A DNA stretch of 64,000 nt, from assembly GCF_036226605.1 (NCBI RefSeq), contig NZ_CP109000.1, positions 1,116,001 to 1,180,000 on the forward strand, given 5' to 3'. The notes below the pieces were generated by a model that ran no database searches, was not told the DNA's origin, and saw only the letters and a list, made by a program, of their open reading frames with translations. The stretch is from Streptomyces sp. NBC_00704. GTDB lineage: Bacteria > Actinomycetota > Actinomycetes > Streptomycetales > Streptomycetaceae. Below, one piece after another: positions 51,681 through 59,994 of this stretch; the first letter of the stretch is position 1, and every line of letters starts with the position of its first letter. The position numbers were made by a program, and so were the translations under genes.

Positions 51681-52838
51681 TTGGGGCGGTTGACGGGCGG
51701 GGATCCCTCGTTGTTGCGAAGGATCAACTCCGCGGTGGTGCTGCACGCGCTGCGTGCGGCGGACTGCGCGACGCTCACGGAGATCACCCGCGTGACGGGC
51801 CTGTCCCGGCCGACCGTGGAGGGGGTCGTGGAGGACCTCATCGGGGCGGGGCTCGTCGTGGAGAAGGCGGCCGACGTGAGCGTGGCCCGACGGCAGGGGC
51901 GGCCCGCGCGGCGGTTCCGGTTCCGGGCCGAGGCCGGTCATCTGCTGGGCCTGGAGATCGGCTCGCACCGGGTGGCCGCGCTGCTGGCGGATCTGGACGG
52001 GCGGGTGCTGGGCGCGCAGTCCAGGGTGGTGGAGGAGTCCGCGCCGGCCGACGACCGGCTGGAGCGGCTGCGCGGCGCGGTCGCGGAGCTGCTGCGCCGG
52101 GCGGACGTGCCGCGCAGTTCGCTGCGGGCGGTCGGGGTCGGCACGCCGGGGATCGTCGAGGCGGACGGCACGGTGCGGCTGGGCACCGCGCTGCCGGAGT
52201 GGACGGGGCTGCGGCTGGGCGAGCGGCTGAGCCGTTCCTTCAAGTGCCCGGTCCTGGTGGAGAACGACGCCAACGCGGCGGCCGTGGCCGAGCACTGGAA
52301 GGGCTCCGCCACCGAGTCCGACGACGTGGTCTTCGTGCTGGCCGGGCTCAGTCCGGGCGCCGGCTCGCTGATCGGCGGCCGTCTGCACCGGGGTTTCGGC
52401 GGGGCGGCCGGGGAGATCGGCGCGCTGCACCTGCTGGGGCGCGAGGTGACGCCGGAGACGCTGCTGTCCACCACGGACGAGCCGTTGCATCCGCTGGACG
52501 AGCAGGCGGTCGCCGCGGTGTTCGCGCAGGCGCGGGAGGGCGACCGGCGGGCCCGGGCCGCGGTGGACCGCTTCATCCAGCGGCTCGTCCACGACGTGGC
52601 GGCGCTGGTGCTGGCCGTCGATCCGGAGCTGGTGGTGGTCGGCGGCTGGGCGGCCGGTCTGGACGGTGTGCTGGAGCCGCTGCGCGACGAGCTGGCCCGC
52701 TACTGCCTGCGGCCGCCGAGGGTGGCCCTGTCGATGCTCGGCGAGGCGGCGGTGGCGACCGGGGCGCTGCGGCTGGCCCTCGACCATGTGGAGGAGCAGT
52801 TGTTCGCGGTGGAGGGCACGGTCACGGCGCGGCGGTGA
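51681..52838 (+). CDS. ROK-family transcriptional regulator
   Basis: A 385-residue ROK repressor: N-terminal winged helix (about 1-75, LTEITRVTGLSRPTVEGVVEDL) and a sugar-kinase-like domain (about 85-385) with GVGTPGIVEADG, VENDANAAAVAEH and LSPGAGSLIGGRLHRGFGGAAGEIG. The usual zinc motif CxCGxxGC after the GEIG segment is absent (HLLGREVTPE instead), so metal binding is lost. I placed the start at TTG 51681, which has GGAAGGA 6 nt upstream and a -10 candidate TACGAT at 51639-51644; the frame is open to GTG 51585 next to the previous stop. Such proteins repress sugar-uptake genes. Confidence 0.82.
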   Translation: MGRLTGGDPSLLRRINSAVVLHALRAADCATLTEITRVTGLSRPTVEGVVEDLIGAGLVVEKAADVSVARRQGRPARRFRFRAEAGHLLGLEIGSHRVAALLADLDGRVLGAQSRVVEESAPADDRLERLRGAVAELLRRADVPRSSLRAVGVGTPGIVEADGTVRLGTALPEWTGLRLGERLSRSFKCPVLVENDANAAAVAEHWKGSATESDDVVFVLAGLSPGAGSLIGGRLHRGFGGAAGEIGALHLLGREVTPETLLSTTDEPLHPLDEQAVAAVFAQAREGDRRARAAVDRFIQRLVHDVAALVLAVDPELVVVGGWAAGLDGVLEPLRDELARYCLRPPRVALSMLGEAAVATGALRLALDHVEEQLFAVEGTVTARR

Positions 52839-53016
52839 GGCCCGTCACCGCGGGAACGCGCGGCGGCGCGGAGAGGCCGTCACCGGGGGGAACGCGCGGC
52901 CGCCTTGGAGGAGTTCCGGGCCGCGGCGCGGGCCGTCCGCCCGGAGTGTCCGGCGCGCGTGCGGCGGGGTGCGGGCCGTTCGGGAGCCCGCCCCTCGCGG
53001 CCGCCCCTCGCGGCCG
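52838..53016. repeat. Short direct repeats between convergent ROK and GntR genes
   Basis: A 27-bp segment at 52838-52864, starting at the ROK stop, recurs with few changes at 52874-52900. Further on CCCCTCGCGGCCG occurs twice in exact tandem (52991-53003, 53004-53016). No gene is seen in the 205-base spacer. Confidence 0.6.
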
Positions 53017-53043
53017 GTCACGGACGGACGTCCGGGAGGCCGC

Positions 53044-53796
53044 TCACCCCTGGGGGCCGTGGTGTATCTCCACGCCGCCCGACGTGCCGAACGTCAGCCG
53101 GCAGGTGTCGGCGCGGTACGTCGCGACGGAGAGCGCCGCGGTGCGGCCCTCGGCGAAGAAGCGGGTGGTGACCACGAGGACGGGTGCGCCGGGCAGCCGG
53201 TCCAGCTCCCTGGCGTCGTCCGCGCCGGCCGAGCCCAGCTCCACCGAGCGGTCCTGGCCCTGGAGTTCGAGGCGCTGGAGTTCGCCGAGCACCGCACGCG
53301 CGCGTGCCGCGTCGCCGTGGGCGTCGCTCCCGGTCGCCTCGGGGGCCGACCTCAGGGGGACGTAGAGCAGTTCCGCGGCGACGGGCCGGCCGTCCGACAC
53401 GCGCGACCTGCGCACGATGTGCACGACCTGGTCGCGGGCGGTCTCCAGGGCGGTGGCGACGGCCGCGGGCGGAGCCGCGAGGGTGCTGTCGACGGGCTGC
53501 CAGGCGTCGTCGCCCGTGCCGGGCCACGACTGCCGCTCGGTGCCGACGGCGACGCCCGTCCGCGGCGGCGCCACGGTCGTGCCGACGCCGCGGCGGCGCT
53601 GCAACCTGCCTTCCAGCTCGAGCTGGTCCAGGGCCTGGCGCAGCGTCGCGCGGGCGACTCCGAAGCGAGCGGCCAGCTCGCGCTCGTTGGGCAGGATCTC
53701 GCCCACGGTGAACTCCGAGTCGAGCGCTTCGCTGAGCACCGTCCTCAGATGCCAGTACTTCGGCTCGGATACCGATTCCAGTTGCGTGGTCCCCAC
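53044..53796 (-). CDS. GntR-family regulator, HutC/UTRA type
   Basis: A 250-residue repressor. The N-terminal winged helix (about 10-75) reads YWHLRTVLSEALDSEFTVGE, LPNERELAARFGVARATLRQ, EGRLQRRRGVGTTVAPP; the UTRA effector domain (about 90-245) follows with RSRVSDGRPVAAELLYVPL and TRFFAEGRTAALSVATYRAD. It belongs to the same class as DasR, which senses amino-sugar phosphates, but lacks clear DasR identity. GTG 53796 has GGAGG 5 nt upstream and was preferred to the frame open to 53931. The AT-rich leader (53820-53880) should hold its promoter and possible operator. Confidence 0.87.
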   Translation of the reverse strand: MGTTQLESVSEPKYWHLRTVLSEALDSEFTVGEILPNERELAARFGVARATLRQALDQLELEGRLQRRRGVGTTVAPPRTGVAVGTERQSWPGTGDDAWQPVDSTLAAPPAAVATALETARDQVVHIVRRSRVSDGRPVAAELLYVPLRSAPEATGSDAHGDAARARAVLGELQRLELQGQDRSVELGSAGADDARELDRLPGAPVLVVTTRFFAEGRTAALSVATYRADTCRLTFGTSGGVEIHHGPQG

Positions 53797-53955
53797 CCTG
53801 TCCTCCGCGATCGCCGTGGTCGGCAGCGCTTTTTTCGTGCCCTTGTTTATTAAAGGTTGTTGCACTTCTCTGCGACCATAGGACGCCCCCCATCCTTGGT
53901 CAATACCAATCCGGGGACCCCGTCGACCCAAGTGGCTCTTGGGGGAAAGCGTTTA

Positions 53956-53979
53956 CGAAAGTTTCGGGCACGGGTGCCC
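53956..53979 (+). promoter_or_regulatory. CGAAAGTTTCG palindrome and adjacent hairpin
   Basis: CGAAA-G-TTTCG at 53956-53966 is a perfect 11-bp palindrome of the CGAAANTTTCG form known from Streptomyces xylanase and xylobiose-uptake promoters. GGGCAC-GG-GTGCCC follows at 53966-53979. No xylan gene is adjacent. Confidence 0.5.
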
Positions 53980-54090
53980 GCGTGACACTCCCGGAACGCT
54001 CCCGCCGTCAAGGCGGCCCCGTGCGCCCGGCGGGAACTACGGTGGCCGGGTCCGGCGCTGCGCCGGGTCCGGCGACACGGGAGGTCCGCT

Positions 54091-54744
54091 GTGCGGTACG
54101 CGGTGCTGGGTACGGGCGAGGTCGGGCGCACGCTGGGCGGCGCGCTGGTGCGGCTGGGGCACTCGGTGGTCCTGGGGTCGCGCACGAAGGACAATCCGGC
54201 GGCCGCGGAGTGGGCGCGCGCGGCGGGGGCGGGAGCGAGCACGGGAACGTTCGCGGAGGCGGCCGCGGCCTCCGAGGCCGTCGTGAACGCCGTGTCCGGG
54301 CGGGTGGCCGTGGCGGCGCTGCGGTCGGCCGGGGCGACCCACCTGGACGGCAAGGTCGTGCTCGACGTGTCCAACCCGCTGGCCTTCGAGGACGGCGAGG
54401 CGCGGTTGTCGCCCGTGGAGTCGGACAGCGTGGGCGAGCAGATCCAGCGGGCGTTCCCTCGGGCGCGCGTGGTCAAGTCCCTCAACACGGTCAACTGCCG
54501 GGTGATGGTGGATCCCGCGCGCGTGCCCGGGGAGCACCAGGTGTTCGTGTGCGGGGACGACGAGGACGCCAAGAGCCGCGTCACCGCGCTGCTCGGGGAG
54601 TTCGGATGGCCCGCCGGCCGGGTGATCGACCTGGGCGGGATCCGGGCGGCGCGCGGTGTGGAGATGTGGCTGCCGCTCTGGCTCGATCTCATGCGCCGGT
54701 TCGGTCACGCCGACTTCAACCTGGAGCTGCGCAGGGCCCGTTGA
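54091..54744 (+). CDS. NADP/F420-type oxidoreductase with Rossmann fold
   Basis: A 217-residue protein of the F420-dependent NADP reductase-like (Fno/ProC-like) family. The nucleotide loop is VLGTGEVGRTLGGALVRLGH (about 5-24), then GSRTKDNP with the basic residue expected to bind NADP phosphate, VLDVSNPLAFEDGE, KSLNTVNCRVMVDP and VCGDDEDAKSRVTALLGEFG. It probably moves hydride between NADP and F420 or another small molecule. GTG 54091 has GGAGG about 6 nt upstream. TACGGT (54038-54043) is a -10 candidate. The next gene has its own leader. Confidence 0.83.
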   Translation: MRYAVLGTGEVGRTLGGALVRLGHSVVLGSRTKDNPAAAEWARAAGAGASTGTFAEAAAASEAVVNAVSGRVAVAALRSAGATHLDGKVVLDVSNPLAFEDGEARLSPVESDSVGEQIQRAFPRARVVKSLNTVNCRVMVDPARVPGEHQVFVCGDDEDAKSRVTALLGEFGWPAGRVIDLGGIRAARGVEMWLPLWLDLMRRFGHADFNLELRRAR

Positions 54745-54829
54745 GCCGGACGGGCGGCGGGGAGGAAGGCGCGGGGCGGGCGCTCGCGGGGTTCGCCCGG
54801 CCGGGGGCTACCCGCTGGTAGTAATTGCT

Positions 54830-54840
54830 GACAAGCTGTC
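54830..54840 (+). promoter_or_regulatory. Small inverted repeat before the hydrolase gene
   Basis: GACA-AGC-TGTC lies in an AT-richer stretch (GGTAGTAATTGCTGACAAGC) 38 nt before the hydrolase start. It may be an operator of a MarR- or TetR-like repressor; no such gene is adjacent. Confidence 0.3.
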
Positions 54841-54877
54841 TACGGCGTCCACCGGCCTGTCCAGACGAGGAGTTCCC

Positions 54878-55708
54878 ATGTCCGCCACCGTCTCCTTCAC
54901 GGTCCCCTCCCCCGGCGGCCCGCTGCCGGTCACCGTGTCCTACACGCGCGCGGGCCGGGGCGAACCGCTGCTCCTGCTGCACGGCATCGGCCACCACCGC
55001 CAGGCGTGGGACCCGGTGACCGGCATCCTGGCCGCCGAACGCGACGTGATCGCCGTGGACCTGCCGGGCTTCGGCGCGTCCCCCGCCCTGCCGGACGGCC
55101 TCGCCTACGACCTGCCCACGACGACGGCGGTGTTCGGGGCCTTCTGCGAGGCGATGGAGCTGGACCGGCCCCATGTGGCGGGCAACTCCCTGGGCGGACT
55201 GCTCGCCCTGGAACTCGGCCGCGAGAAGCTGGCGCGGACCGTCACCGCGCTGTCCCCGGCCGGGTTCTGGTCGGAGGCGGAACGCCGCTACGCCTTCGGC
55301 GTCCTGGCCGCCATGCGGGGGATCTCCCGCCGGCTGCCGCTCCCCCTCGTCGAGCGGCTGGCGAGCACCGCGGCCGGTCGCACCGCCCTCACCAGCACCA
55401 TCTACGCACGCCCCGCCCGCCGTTCACCCGAGGCGGTGGTCGCCGAGACGCTGGCCCTGGCCCGCGCCACCGGGTTCGACCAGACCCTCAGGGCCGGCAT
55501 CTCGATCCGCTTCACCGAGGACCTGCCCGGCGTGCCCGTGACCGTCGGCTGGGGCACCCGCGACTGGCTGCTCGTGCGCCGCCAGGGCGTCCGCGTGAAG
55601 CAGGTCATTCCGGCCGCGCGCCTGGTGCGGCTGCCCGGCTGCGGCCACTGCCCGATGAACGACGACCCGGCGCTCGTCGCCCGCGTGATCCTCGACGGCA
55701 GCCGCTGA
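54878..55708 (+). CDS. Alpha/beta hydrolase
   Basis: A 276-residue alpha/beta fold enzyme. Oxyanion LLLLHGIGHHRQAWDP (about 29-44), nucleophile Ser in VAGNSLGGLLALEL (about 108), Asp in WGTRDWLL and His in GCGHCPMND (about 262) complete the triad. GAGGAG stands before ATG 54878. It lacks a signal peptide, so it acts in the cytosol; the reaction could be ester, epoxide or C-C hydrolysis. Its last 285 bases are covered on the other strand by the unstopped frame of the convergent DMT exporter. Confidence 0.86.
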   Translation: MSATVSFTVPSPGGPLPVTVSYTRAGRGEPLLLLHGIGHHRQAWDPVTGILAAERDVIAVDLPGFGASPALPDGLAYDLPTTTAVFGAFCEAMELDRPHVAGNSLGGLLALELGREKLARTVTALSPAGFWSEAERRYAFGVLAAMRGISRRLPLPLVERLASTAAGRTALTSTIYARPARRSPEAVVAETLALARATGFDQTLRAGISIRFTEDLPGVPVTVGWGTRDWLLVRRQGVRVKQVIPAARLVRLPGCGHCPMNDDPALVARVILDGSR

Positions 55709-56611
55709 GGCGGCCGCACGGTCCGGCGCCCCCGCACCCGCGCCTGTCCCGGCCCACGCTCCGAGGACGACGCCGACCCCGACGAGGGCGCTGCCCACGG
55801 CCTGGGCGGGGCCGTAGGAGCCGGTGCCCACGAGCGGCGCGGTGCAGGCGGCGGCGACGGGGATGAGGCCGGAGAAGAGCGTGGCCCGCTCCGCGCCGAT
55901 CCGCTGCATGCCCATGTACCAGCACACGAAGCCGACGACGGTGACGACCGCCGCCTGCCACAGCAGGGCGGCGGTCTCCGCCCCGTCGGGCCGGCGCAGC
56001 CACCCGCCGCCGTCCGACAGCAGGCCGACGATCGCGGACTCGGCGGCGGCGAGCCCGCACACCGTTGCGGACAGCAGCCGCGGGCCCAGCGGGCGCAGGA
56101 CGGGCACGGCCAGCACCGCGAAGCCGACCTCACCGGCCAGCGCGCAGACCGACCAGGCGATGCCCGCGCCGTCCGACCGGCCCCACCCCTGCACGGTGAA
56201 CGCGCCGACGGCGACCAGCGAGGCCCCGTACAGCACCGCGCGCCGGGGCCGCCGTCCCGCCGCGAACGGGACGACGACCGCCGCCACGACGGGGGCGCAG
56301 CCCACGAGGACGCCGGGGACGGCCGGTTCCGCGGAGCGCTCGGCGGACAGCACCGCCAGGTTGAAGCCGACCATCCCGACGGCCGCGAGCAGCGCCAGAC
56401 GCGCCCACGCACGCTGGCTCAGCGCGCGCAGCCGGGCTCCGGCGCCGGCCCCCGCCAGGGGCACGAGGAGCAGACAGGCCAGGCCGTAGCGCAGGGTCTG
56501 CCCGCCGGCGTACGGGTAGGCGCCGAGGACGCTGTTGGCGGTGAAGGACCCGCCGACGAGGACACAGGCGAGCGCGCAGAGCAGGGAGCCGCGCAGGACG
56601 GTGGTGTTCAT
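55424..56611 (-). CDS. EamA/DMT-family exporter, frame runs into the convergent gene
   Basis: A DMT metabolite exporter with ten hydrophobic segments in its first 290 residues (from LLCALACVLVGGSF to ALVGVGVVLGAWA). EamA transporters usually stop near 300 residues. Here no stop occurs after GAGTGAGAGAPDRA, and the frame continues for about 95 residues of polar, His/Gly-rich text that is exactly antisense to the hydrolase gene, ending at 55424. The tail is thus either an untidy overlap that is translated or a sign of stop loss. TAGCGT lies 7 nt before ATG 56611, suggesting leaderless expression. It is divergent from a MocR regulator. Confidence 0.82.
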   Translation of the reverse strand: MNTTVLRGSLLCALACVLVGGSFTANSVLGAYPYAGGQTLRYGLACLLLVPLAGAGAGARLRALSQRAWARLALLAAVGMVGFNLAVLSAERSAEPAVPGVLVGCAPVVAAVVVPFAAGRRPRRAVLYGASLVAVGAFTVQGWGRSDGAGIAWSVCALAGEVGFAVLAVPVLRPLGPRLLSATVCGLAAAESAIVGLLSDGGGWLRRPDGAETAALLWQAAVVTVVGFVCWYMGMQRIGAERATLFSGLIPVAAACTAPLVGTGSYGPAQAVGSALVGVGVVLGAWAGTGAGAGAPDRAAASAAAVEDHAGDERRVVVHRAVAAAGQPHQARGRNDLLHADALAAHEQPVAGAPADGHGHAGQVLGEADRDAGPEGLVEPGGAGQGQRLGDHRLG

Positions 56612-56618
56612 GAGGGCG

Positions 56619-56650
56619 ACGCTAGGAGCGGCGGCGGCCCGGTTTAAGGT
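56619..56650. promoter_or_regulatory. Divergent pair of probable leaderless promoters
   Basis: For the minus-strand exporter, TAGCGT (plus 56619-56624) lies 7 nt before its ATG. For the plus-strand MocR gene, TAAGGT (56645-56650) lies 8 nt before ATG 56659. The whole spacer is 47 bases, so the promoters overlap back to back and a bound MocR protein could govern both. Confidence 0.6.
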
Positions 56651-56658
56651 CCACTTCC

Positions 56659-58101
56659 ATGACGTCATCGGAGACCAATTCCGCGCGGCCGTCCGGGACG
56701 GCGGCCTGGGAGGTGCTGCTGCCGGCGGCCGCCGCCCCGCCGCGCACGCGTGGCCGCGCGCTCCAGGCCGCGCTGCGCGAGGCGGTGCGTTCCGGGCGGC
56801 TCGCCCAGGGCACCCGGCTGCCGTCGAGCCGGGACCTGGCCGCCGATCTGGGCGTGTCGCGCGGTCTGGTGACCGAGGCGTACGAGCAGCTCACCGCCGA
56901 GGGGTATCTGCGCAGCGGCCGTGGCGCCGGGACCTGGGTGGGCGGCGCCGCACGGGCCGCCCGTCCCCCGGCGCGCGACCTCGCTCCGCGCCCGCCGGGC
57001 GCCCGGACCGACTTCGTGCCGGGCACGCCGGACCTGTCGCTCTTCCCGCGCGCGGCGTGGGCGGCTGCGCAGCGGGGCGTGCTCGCCGAACTGCCCCACC
57101 ACGAGCTGGGCTACCCCGACCCGCGCGGGCTGCCGCGGCTGCGCACGGTGCTCGCCGAACTCCTCGCCCGCCGCCGGGGCGTGGTCGCCGACCCCGAGCG
57201 CCTCGTGATCGTCTCCGGCGTCGCCCAGGCGACCGCGCTGCTCGGGCTCGCGCTGCACGCGCGCGGAGCGGACGCCGTGGGCGTCGAGGACCCCGGCAGT
57301 CCGCAGCACGGCGCGCTGTACGCGGCGGCGGGCGTGCGGGCCGTCCCGCTGCCGCTGGACGGCGAGGGGACCGACCTGGCGGCGCTGCGCGCGTCCGGCG
57401 TACGGGCCGTGACGACGACGCCGGCTCACCAGTTCCCCACCGGCATCGCGTACTCCGCGCGACGGCGTGCCGAACTGCTCGACTGGGCGCGGTCGGTGGA
57501 CGGCTTCGTGATCGAGGACGACTACGACGGCGACTTCCGCTACGACCGCGCCCCCGTGGGCGCGCTCCAGGGCCTGGACCCGGAGCGCGTGGCCTACACG
57601 GGGTCGGTCAGCAAGTCCCTCGCGCCGGGGCTGCGGCTCGGCTGGCTGCTCGTCCCCGAGGCGCTGGCCGAGCACGTCGTCGAACGCAAGCGGACGTCGG
57701 ACCTCGGCCATCCCGCCCTCGACCAGGCGCTGTTCGCCCGGTTCGTGGAGCGCGGCGACTACGACCGCCAGCTGCGCCGGTGCCAACGCGCCTACCGCGA
57801 GCGGCGTGACGCCCTCGTGGCGGCCCTGACCGAGCACTTCCCGGGGGCGCGGGTGTCGGGGATCGCCGCGGGCCTCCACGTCATCGCCGAGCTTCCGCCC
57901 CGGTACGGGCCGCAGCCCCGGTTCCTGGAGCGGGCGGCCGCGGCCGGCGTCGGGGTGCGCGCGCTGGCCGACTACGCACACGCGCGTGCCGGACGCGAGG
58001 AGGCAGGGGCGGGACCGCGTCTCGTGCTCGGCTACGCGCACCTGTCGCCCGCGCGCGTCCGGGAGGGCGTGCGGCTGATGAGGGAGGCCGCCGGGAAGTG
58101 A
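56659..58101 (+). CDS. MocR/PdxR-family regulator (GntR HTH plus aminotransferase domain)
   Basis: A 480-residue fusion: N-terminal GntR winged helix (about 28-95, ALREAVRSGRLAQGTRLPSS, DLGVSRGLVTEAYEQLTAEG) and a fold-type I aminotransferase domain (about 120-478) that binds PLP but usually does not catalyse. The PLP sites are ALGYPDPRGLPRLR-like text (GYPDPRGLPRLRTVLAE), EDDYDGDFRYD and the Schiff-base lysine in GSVSKSLAPGLRLGW. MocR proteins commonly regulate the divergently transcribed neighbour, here the DMT exporter, in response to amino-compound/PLP adducts. ATG 56659 has a leaderless-type -10. Confidence 0.9.
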   Translation: MTSSETNSARPSGTAAWEVLLPAAAAPPRTRGRALQAALREAVRSGRLAQGTRLPSSRDLAADLGVSRGLVTEAYEQLTAEGYLRSGRGAGTWVGGAARAARPPARDLAPRPPGARTDFVPGTPDLSLFPRAAWAAAQRGVLAELPHHELGYPDPRGLPRLRTVLAELLARRRGVVADPERLVIVSGVAQATALLGLALHARGADAVGVEDPGSPQHGALYAAAGVRAVPLPLDGEGTDLAALRASGVRAVTTTPAHQFPTGIAYSARRRAELLDWARSVDGFVIEDDYDGDFRYDRAPVGALQGLDPERVAYTGSVSKSLAPGLRLGWLLVPEALAEHVVERKRTSDLGHPALDQALFARFVERGDYDRQLRRCQRAYRERRDALVAALTEHFPGARVSGIAAGLHVIAELPPRYGPQPRFLERAAAAGVGVRALADYAHARAGREEAGAGPRLVLGYAHLSPARVREGVRLMREAAGK

Positions 58102-58294
58102 CGGCGCCGCCGGACCCTTCGGCGCGGCGGTTGTTCACCTGCGGTTCGCGTGCCCGCCGCGGCGCCCCCCAGGTGTGACGGCGTCCGCCGGGAGCTGACG
58201 GTGCGTCGGTGCGAGCACGACGGCACCGTGCTGGTCACCGAAGTGGTCCGGCCGGACGCGTCGGGCAGTGGTCCGGCGTCCCGTACCCTCGTCA

Positions 58295-58335
58295 CCGTGC
58301 CGCGCACCGGCGTCATCCCCCGGTGCGCGGCACGG
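58295..58335 (+). terminator. Strong hairpin terminator or attenuator
   Basis: A perfect 16-bp stem (CCGTGCCGCGCACCGG at 58295-58310 and its complement at 58320-58335) closes a 9-nt loop. It lies 194 bases after the MocR stop and 120 before the ACT-GNAT gene. The rest of the 354-base spacer shows no gene; a small in-frame stretch (58200-58330) has no ribosome site. Confidence 0.75.
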
Positions 58336-58455
58336 TCGTCGCGGCCGGGACCCGACCGGGTCGTGGAAGGGTCAACAAAGCGGGCATTCGTAGCCTTTAC
58401 CCATCAGTCACAACCCGTTCGTGATCACGCAACACGATTCCTCCACAGTGGCCGC

Positions 58456-59895
58456 ATGACCCGAGACATCTCCGACATGAAGCGCGCCCGGAACGGACGC
58501 CCCGTGCACCACTGGCGGCGGGACGTGGTGGAGCTGGCCGCGCTCTTCACCGCCGTCGCGGTCGCCGACGGCGTGGCCAACCTGGTGGGACACGGGCCGG
58601 ACGGGCCCGTGCTGCTGAGCGTCTCCGCCGCCCTGCTCGTCGCCACGGCCGGGTTCCACACCTGGTGGGCACGGCGCCACGGGCACGCGCCGCCCGCCGG
58701 GGATACCGGCGCCCGGCCGCACTCCGGGGAGCCGCAGGCCGGGACGTCGGAACTGTCCCCGGAGGCCGACGAGGGCAGCGCCCTGTGGCGGATGCGGACG
58801 ACGGTGAAGGACGCCCCGGGGTCGCTGGCCGCGCTCTGCGCCGCGCTCGCCGCCCACCGCGTGGACATCCTCAGCCTGCAGACACATCCGCTGGGCGAGG
58901 ACACGGTGGACGAGTTCCTGCTGCGCGCGCCGGGCTCCCTCGCGGCCGCCGGGATCAGCCGGGCCGTCTCCCTGGCCGGCGGCGGCCGCACCTGGATCGA
59001 GCGCGCCGACGCCCACGACCTGGTGGACGTGCCCACCCGGGTCCTCGGCCTGGCCACCCGCACCGCACTGGACGCCGCCGAACTTCCCCTGGCGCTGAGG
59101 CAGTTGCTGGGCCGCTGCACGATCCGCTCGCTGCCCGCCGCGCCGGGCGCCGGGGGCCGCGGCCCGGAGGGCGTGCCCGTGGAGGGCGTCCTGGAGGACA
59201 CCGTGATGCGGCTGCGGGCGCCGGAGGGCGGCGTGATCACCGTGGAGCGGCCCCATCTGCCCTTCACGCCGACCGAGTTCGCCCGCGCGCGTGCCCTGGT
59301 GGAGCTGGACGCCCGGCTCGGACCGCGGATCCCGCGCGGACAGGACGCGCTGACGCTGCCCGAGGGCGGCGACATCACCGTGCGGCGGGCCGACACCGGT
59401 GATCTGGCGGCGGCCAGGGCGATGCACGACCGGTGCTCGGCCCGCACGCTCTCCATGCGCTACCACGGGCCGGTCGGCGACGTGGACCGCTATCTCGGCC
59501 ATCTGCTCAGCCCGCGCTTCGGCCGCACCCTCGCCGTGCGGACCGCGTCCGGCCGCCTCGTCGCCCTCGGCCATCTCCTCTGGGACGGCGACGAGACCGA
59601 GATCGCGCTGCTGGTCGAGGACCGGTGGCAGCGGCGCGGGGTGGGCGCCGAACTGCTCGGCCGGCTGGTGGCGATGGCCGTCGAGGCGGGGTGCGAGAGC
59701 GTGTACGCCGTGACGCAGGCCTCCAACACCGGCATGGTCGCCGCCATGCGCGGCCTCGGCCTGCCGCTCGACTACCAGATCGAGGAGGGCACCCTGGTCG
59801 TCACCGCCCGGCTGGAGACGGCGAGGACGGCGCAGGGGGCTCCGACGGCCAGGACGGCTTCGCCCCGCCGCGACGAGCGGGTCGCACGCGGCTGA
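58456..59895 (+). CDS. Membrane-anchored ACT-GNAT protein acetyltransferase
   Basis: A 479-residue fusion. Two hydrophobic helices (about 27-45 and 52-70) are followed by a polar linker, an ACT domain (about 112-185, WRMRTTVKDAPGSLAALCAA, LAAHRVDILSLQTHPLGEDT), a middle region (about 190-305) and a GNAT domain (about 318-450, RRADTGDLAAARAMHDRC, LLVEDRWQRRGVGAELLGRL). Actinobacterial ACT-GNAT enzymes acetylate lysines under amino-acid control, from memory; the membrane helices are less usual. ATG 58456 was chosen over the frame open to 58150, which crosses a strong hairpin; CACAGT 6 nt upstream suggests a leaderless start. Confidence 0.85.
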   Translation: MTRDISDMKRARNGRPVHHWRRDVVELAALFTAVAVADGVANLVGHGPDGPVLLSVSAALLVATAGFHTWWARRHGHAPPAGDTGARPHSGEPQAGTSELSPEADEGSALWRMRTTVKDAPGSLAALCAALAAHRVDILSLQTHPLGEDTVDEFLLRAPGSLAAAGISRAVSLAGGGRTWIERADAHDLVDVPTRVLGLATRTALDAAELPLALRQLLGRCTIRSLPAAPGAGGRGPEGVPVEGVLEDTVMRLRAPEGGVITVERPHLPFTPTEFARARALVELDARLGPRIPRGQDALTLPEGGDITVRRADTGDLAAARAMHDRCSARTLSMRYHGPVGDVDRYLGHLLSPRFGRTLAVRTASGRLVALGHLLWDGDETEIALLVEDRWQRRGVGAELLGRLVAMAVEAGCESVYAVTQASNTGMVAAMRGLGLPLDYQIEEGTLVVTARLETARTAQGAPTARTASPRRDERVARG

Positions 59896-59927
59896 GACGA
59901 CCGGGACGACGGCGGCCGCAGGGGGGC

Positions 59928-59988
59928 GGGCCCGGCGACGTCACATGACGCTGTGGGTCGATGCGCGTCACGTCACATCGCCGGGCCC
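59928..59988. terminator. Large stem-loop between convergent genes
   Basis: GGGCCCGGCGA (59928-59938) pairs with TCGCCGGGCCC (59978-59988), and TGACGC (59946-59951) pairs with GCGTCA (59965-59970) inside the loop. It can fold on either strand and lies between the stops at 59895 and 60154. Confidence 0.65.
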
Positions 59989-59994
59989 TCCCGC

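Noticed and set aside
58150..58455. 102-residue N-terminal extension of the ACT-GNAT protein
   Set aside because: It crosses a perfect 16-bp hairpin, lacks a ribosome site and has noncoding composition near 58370-58450.
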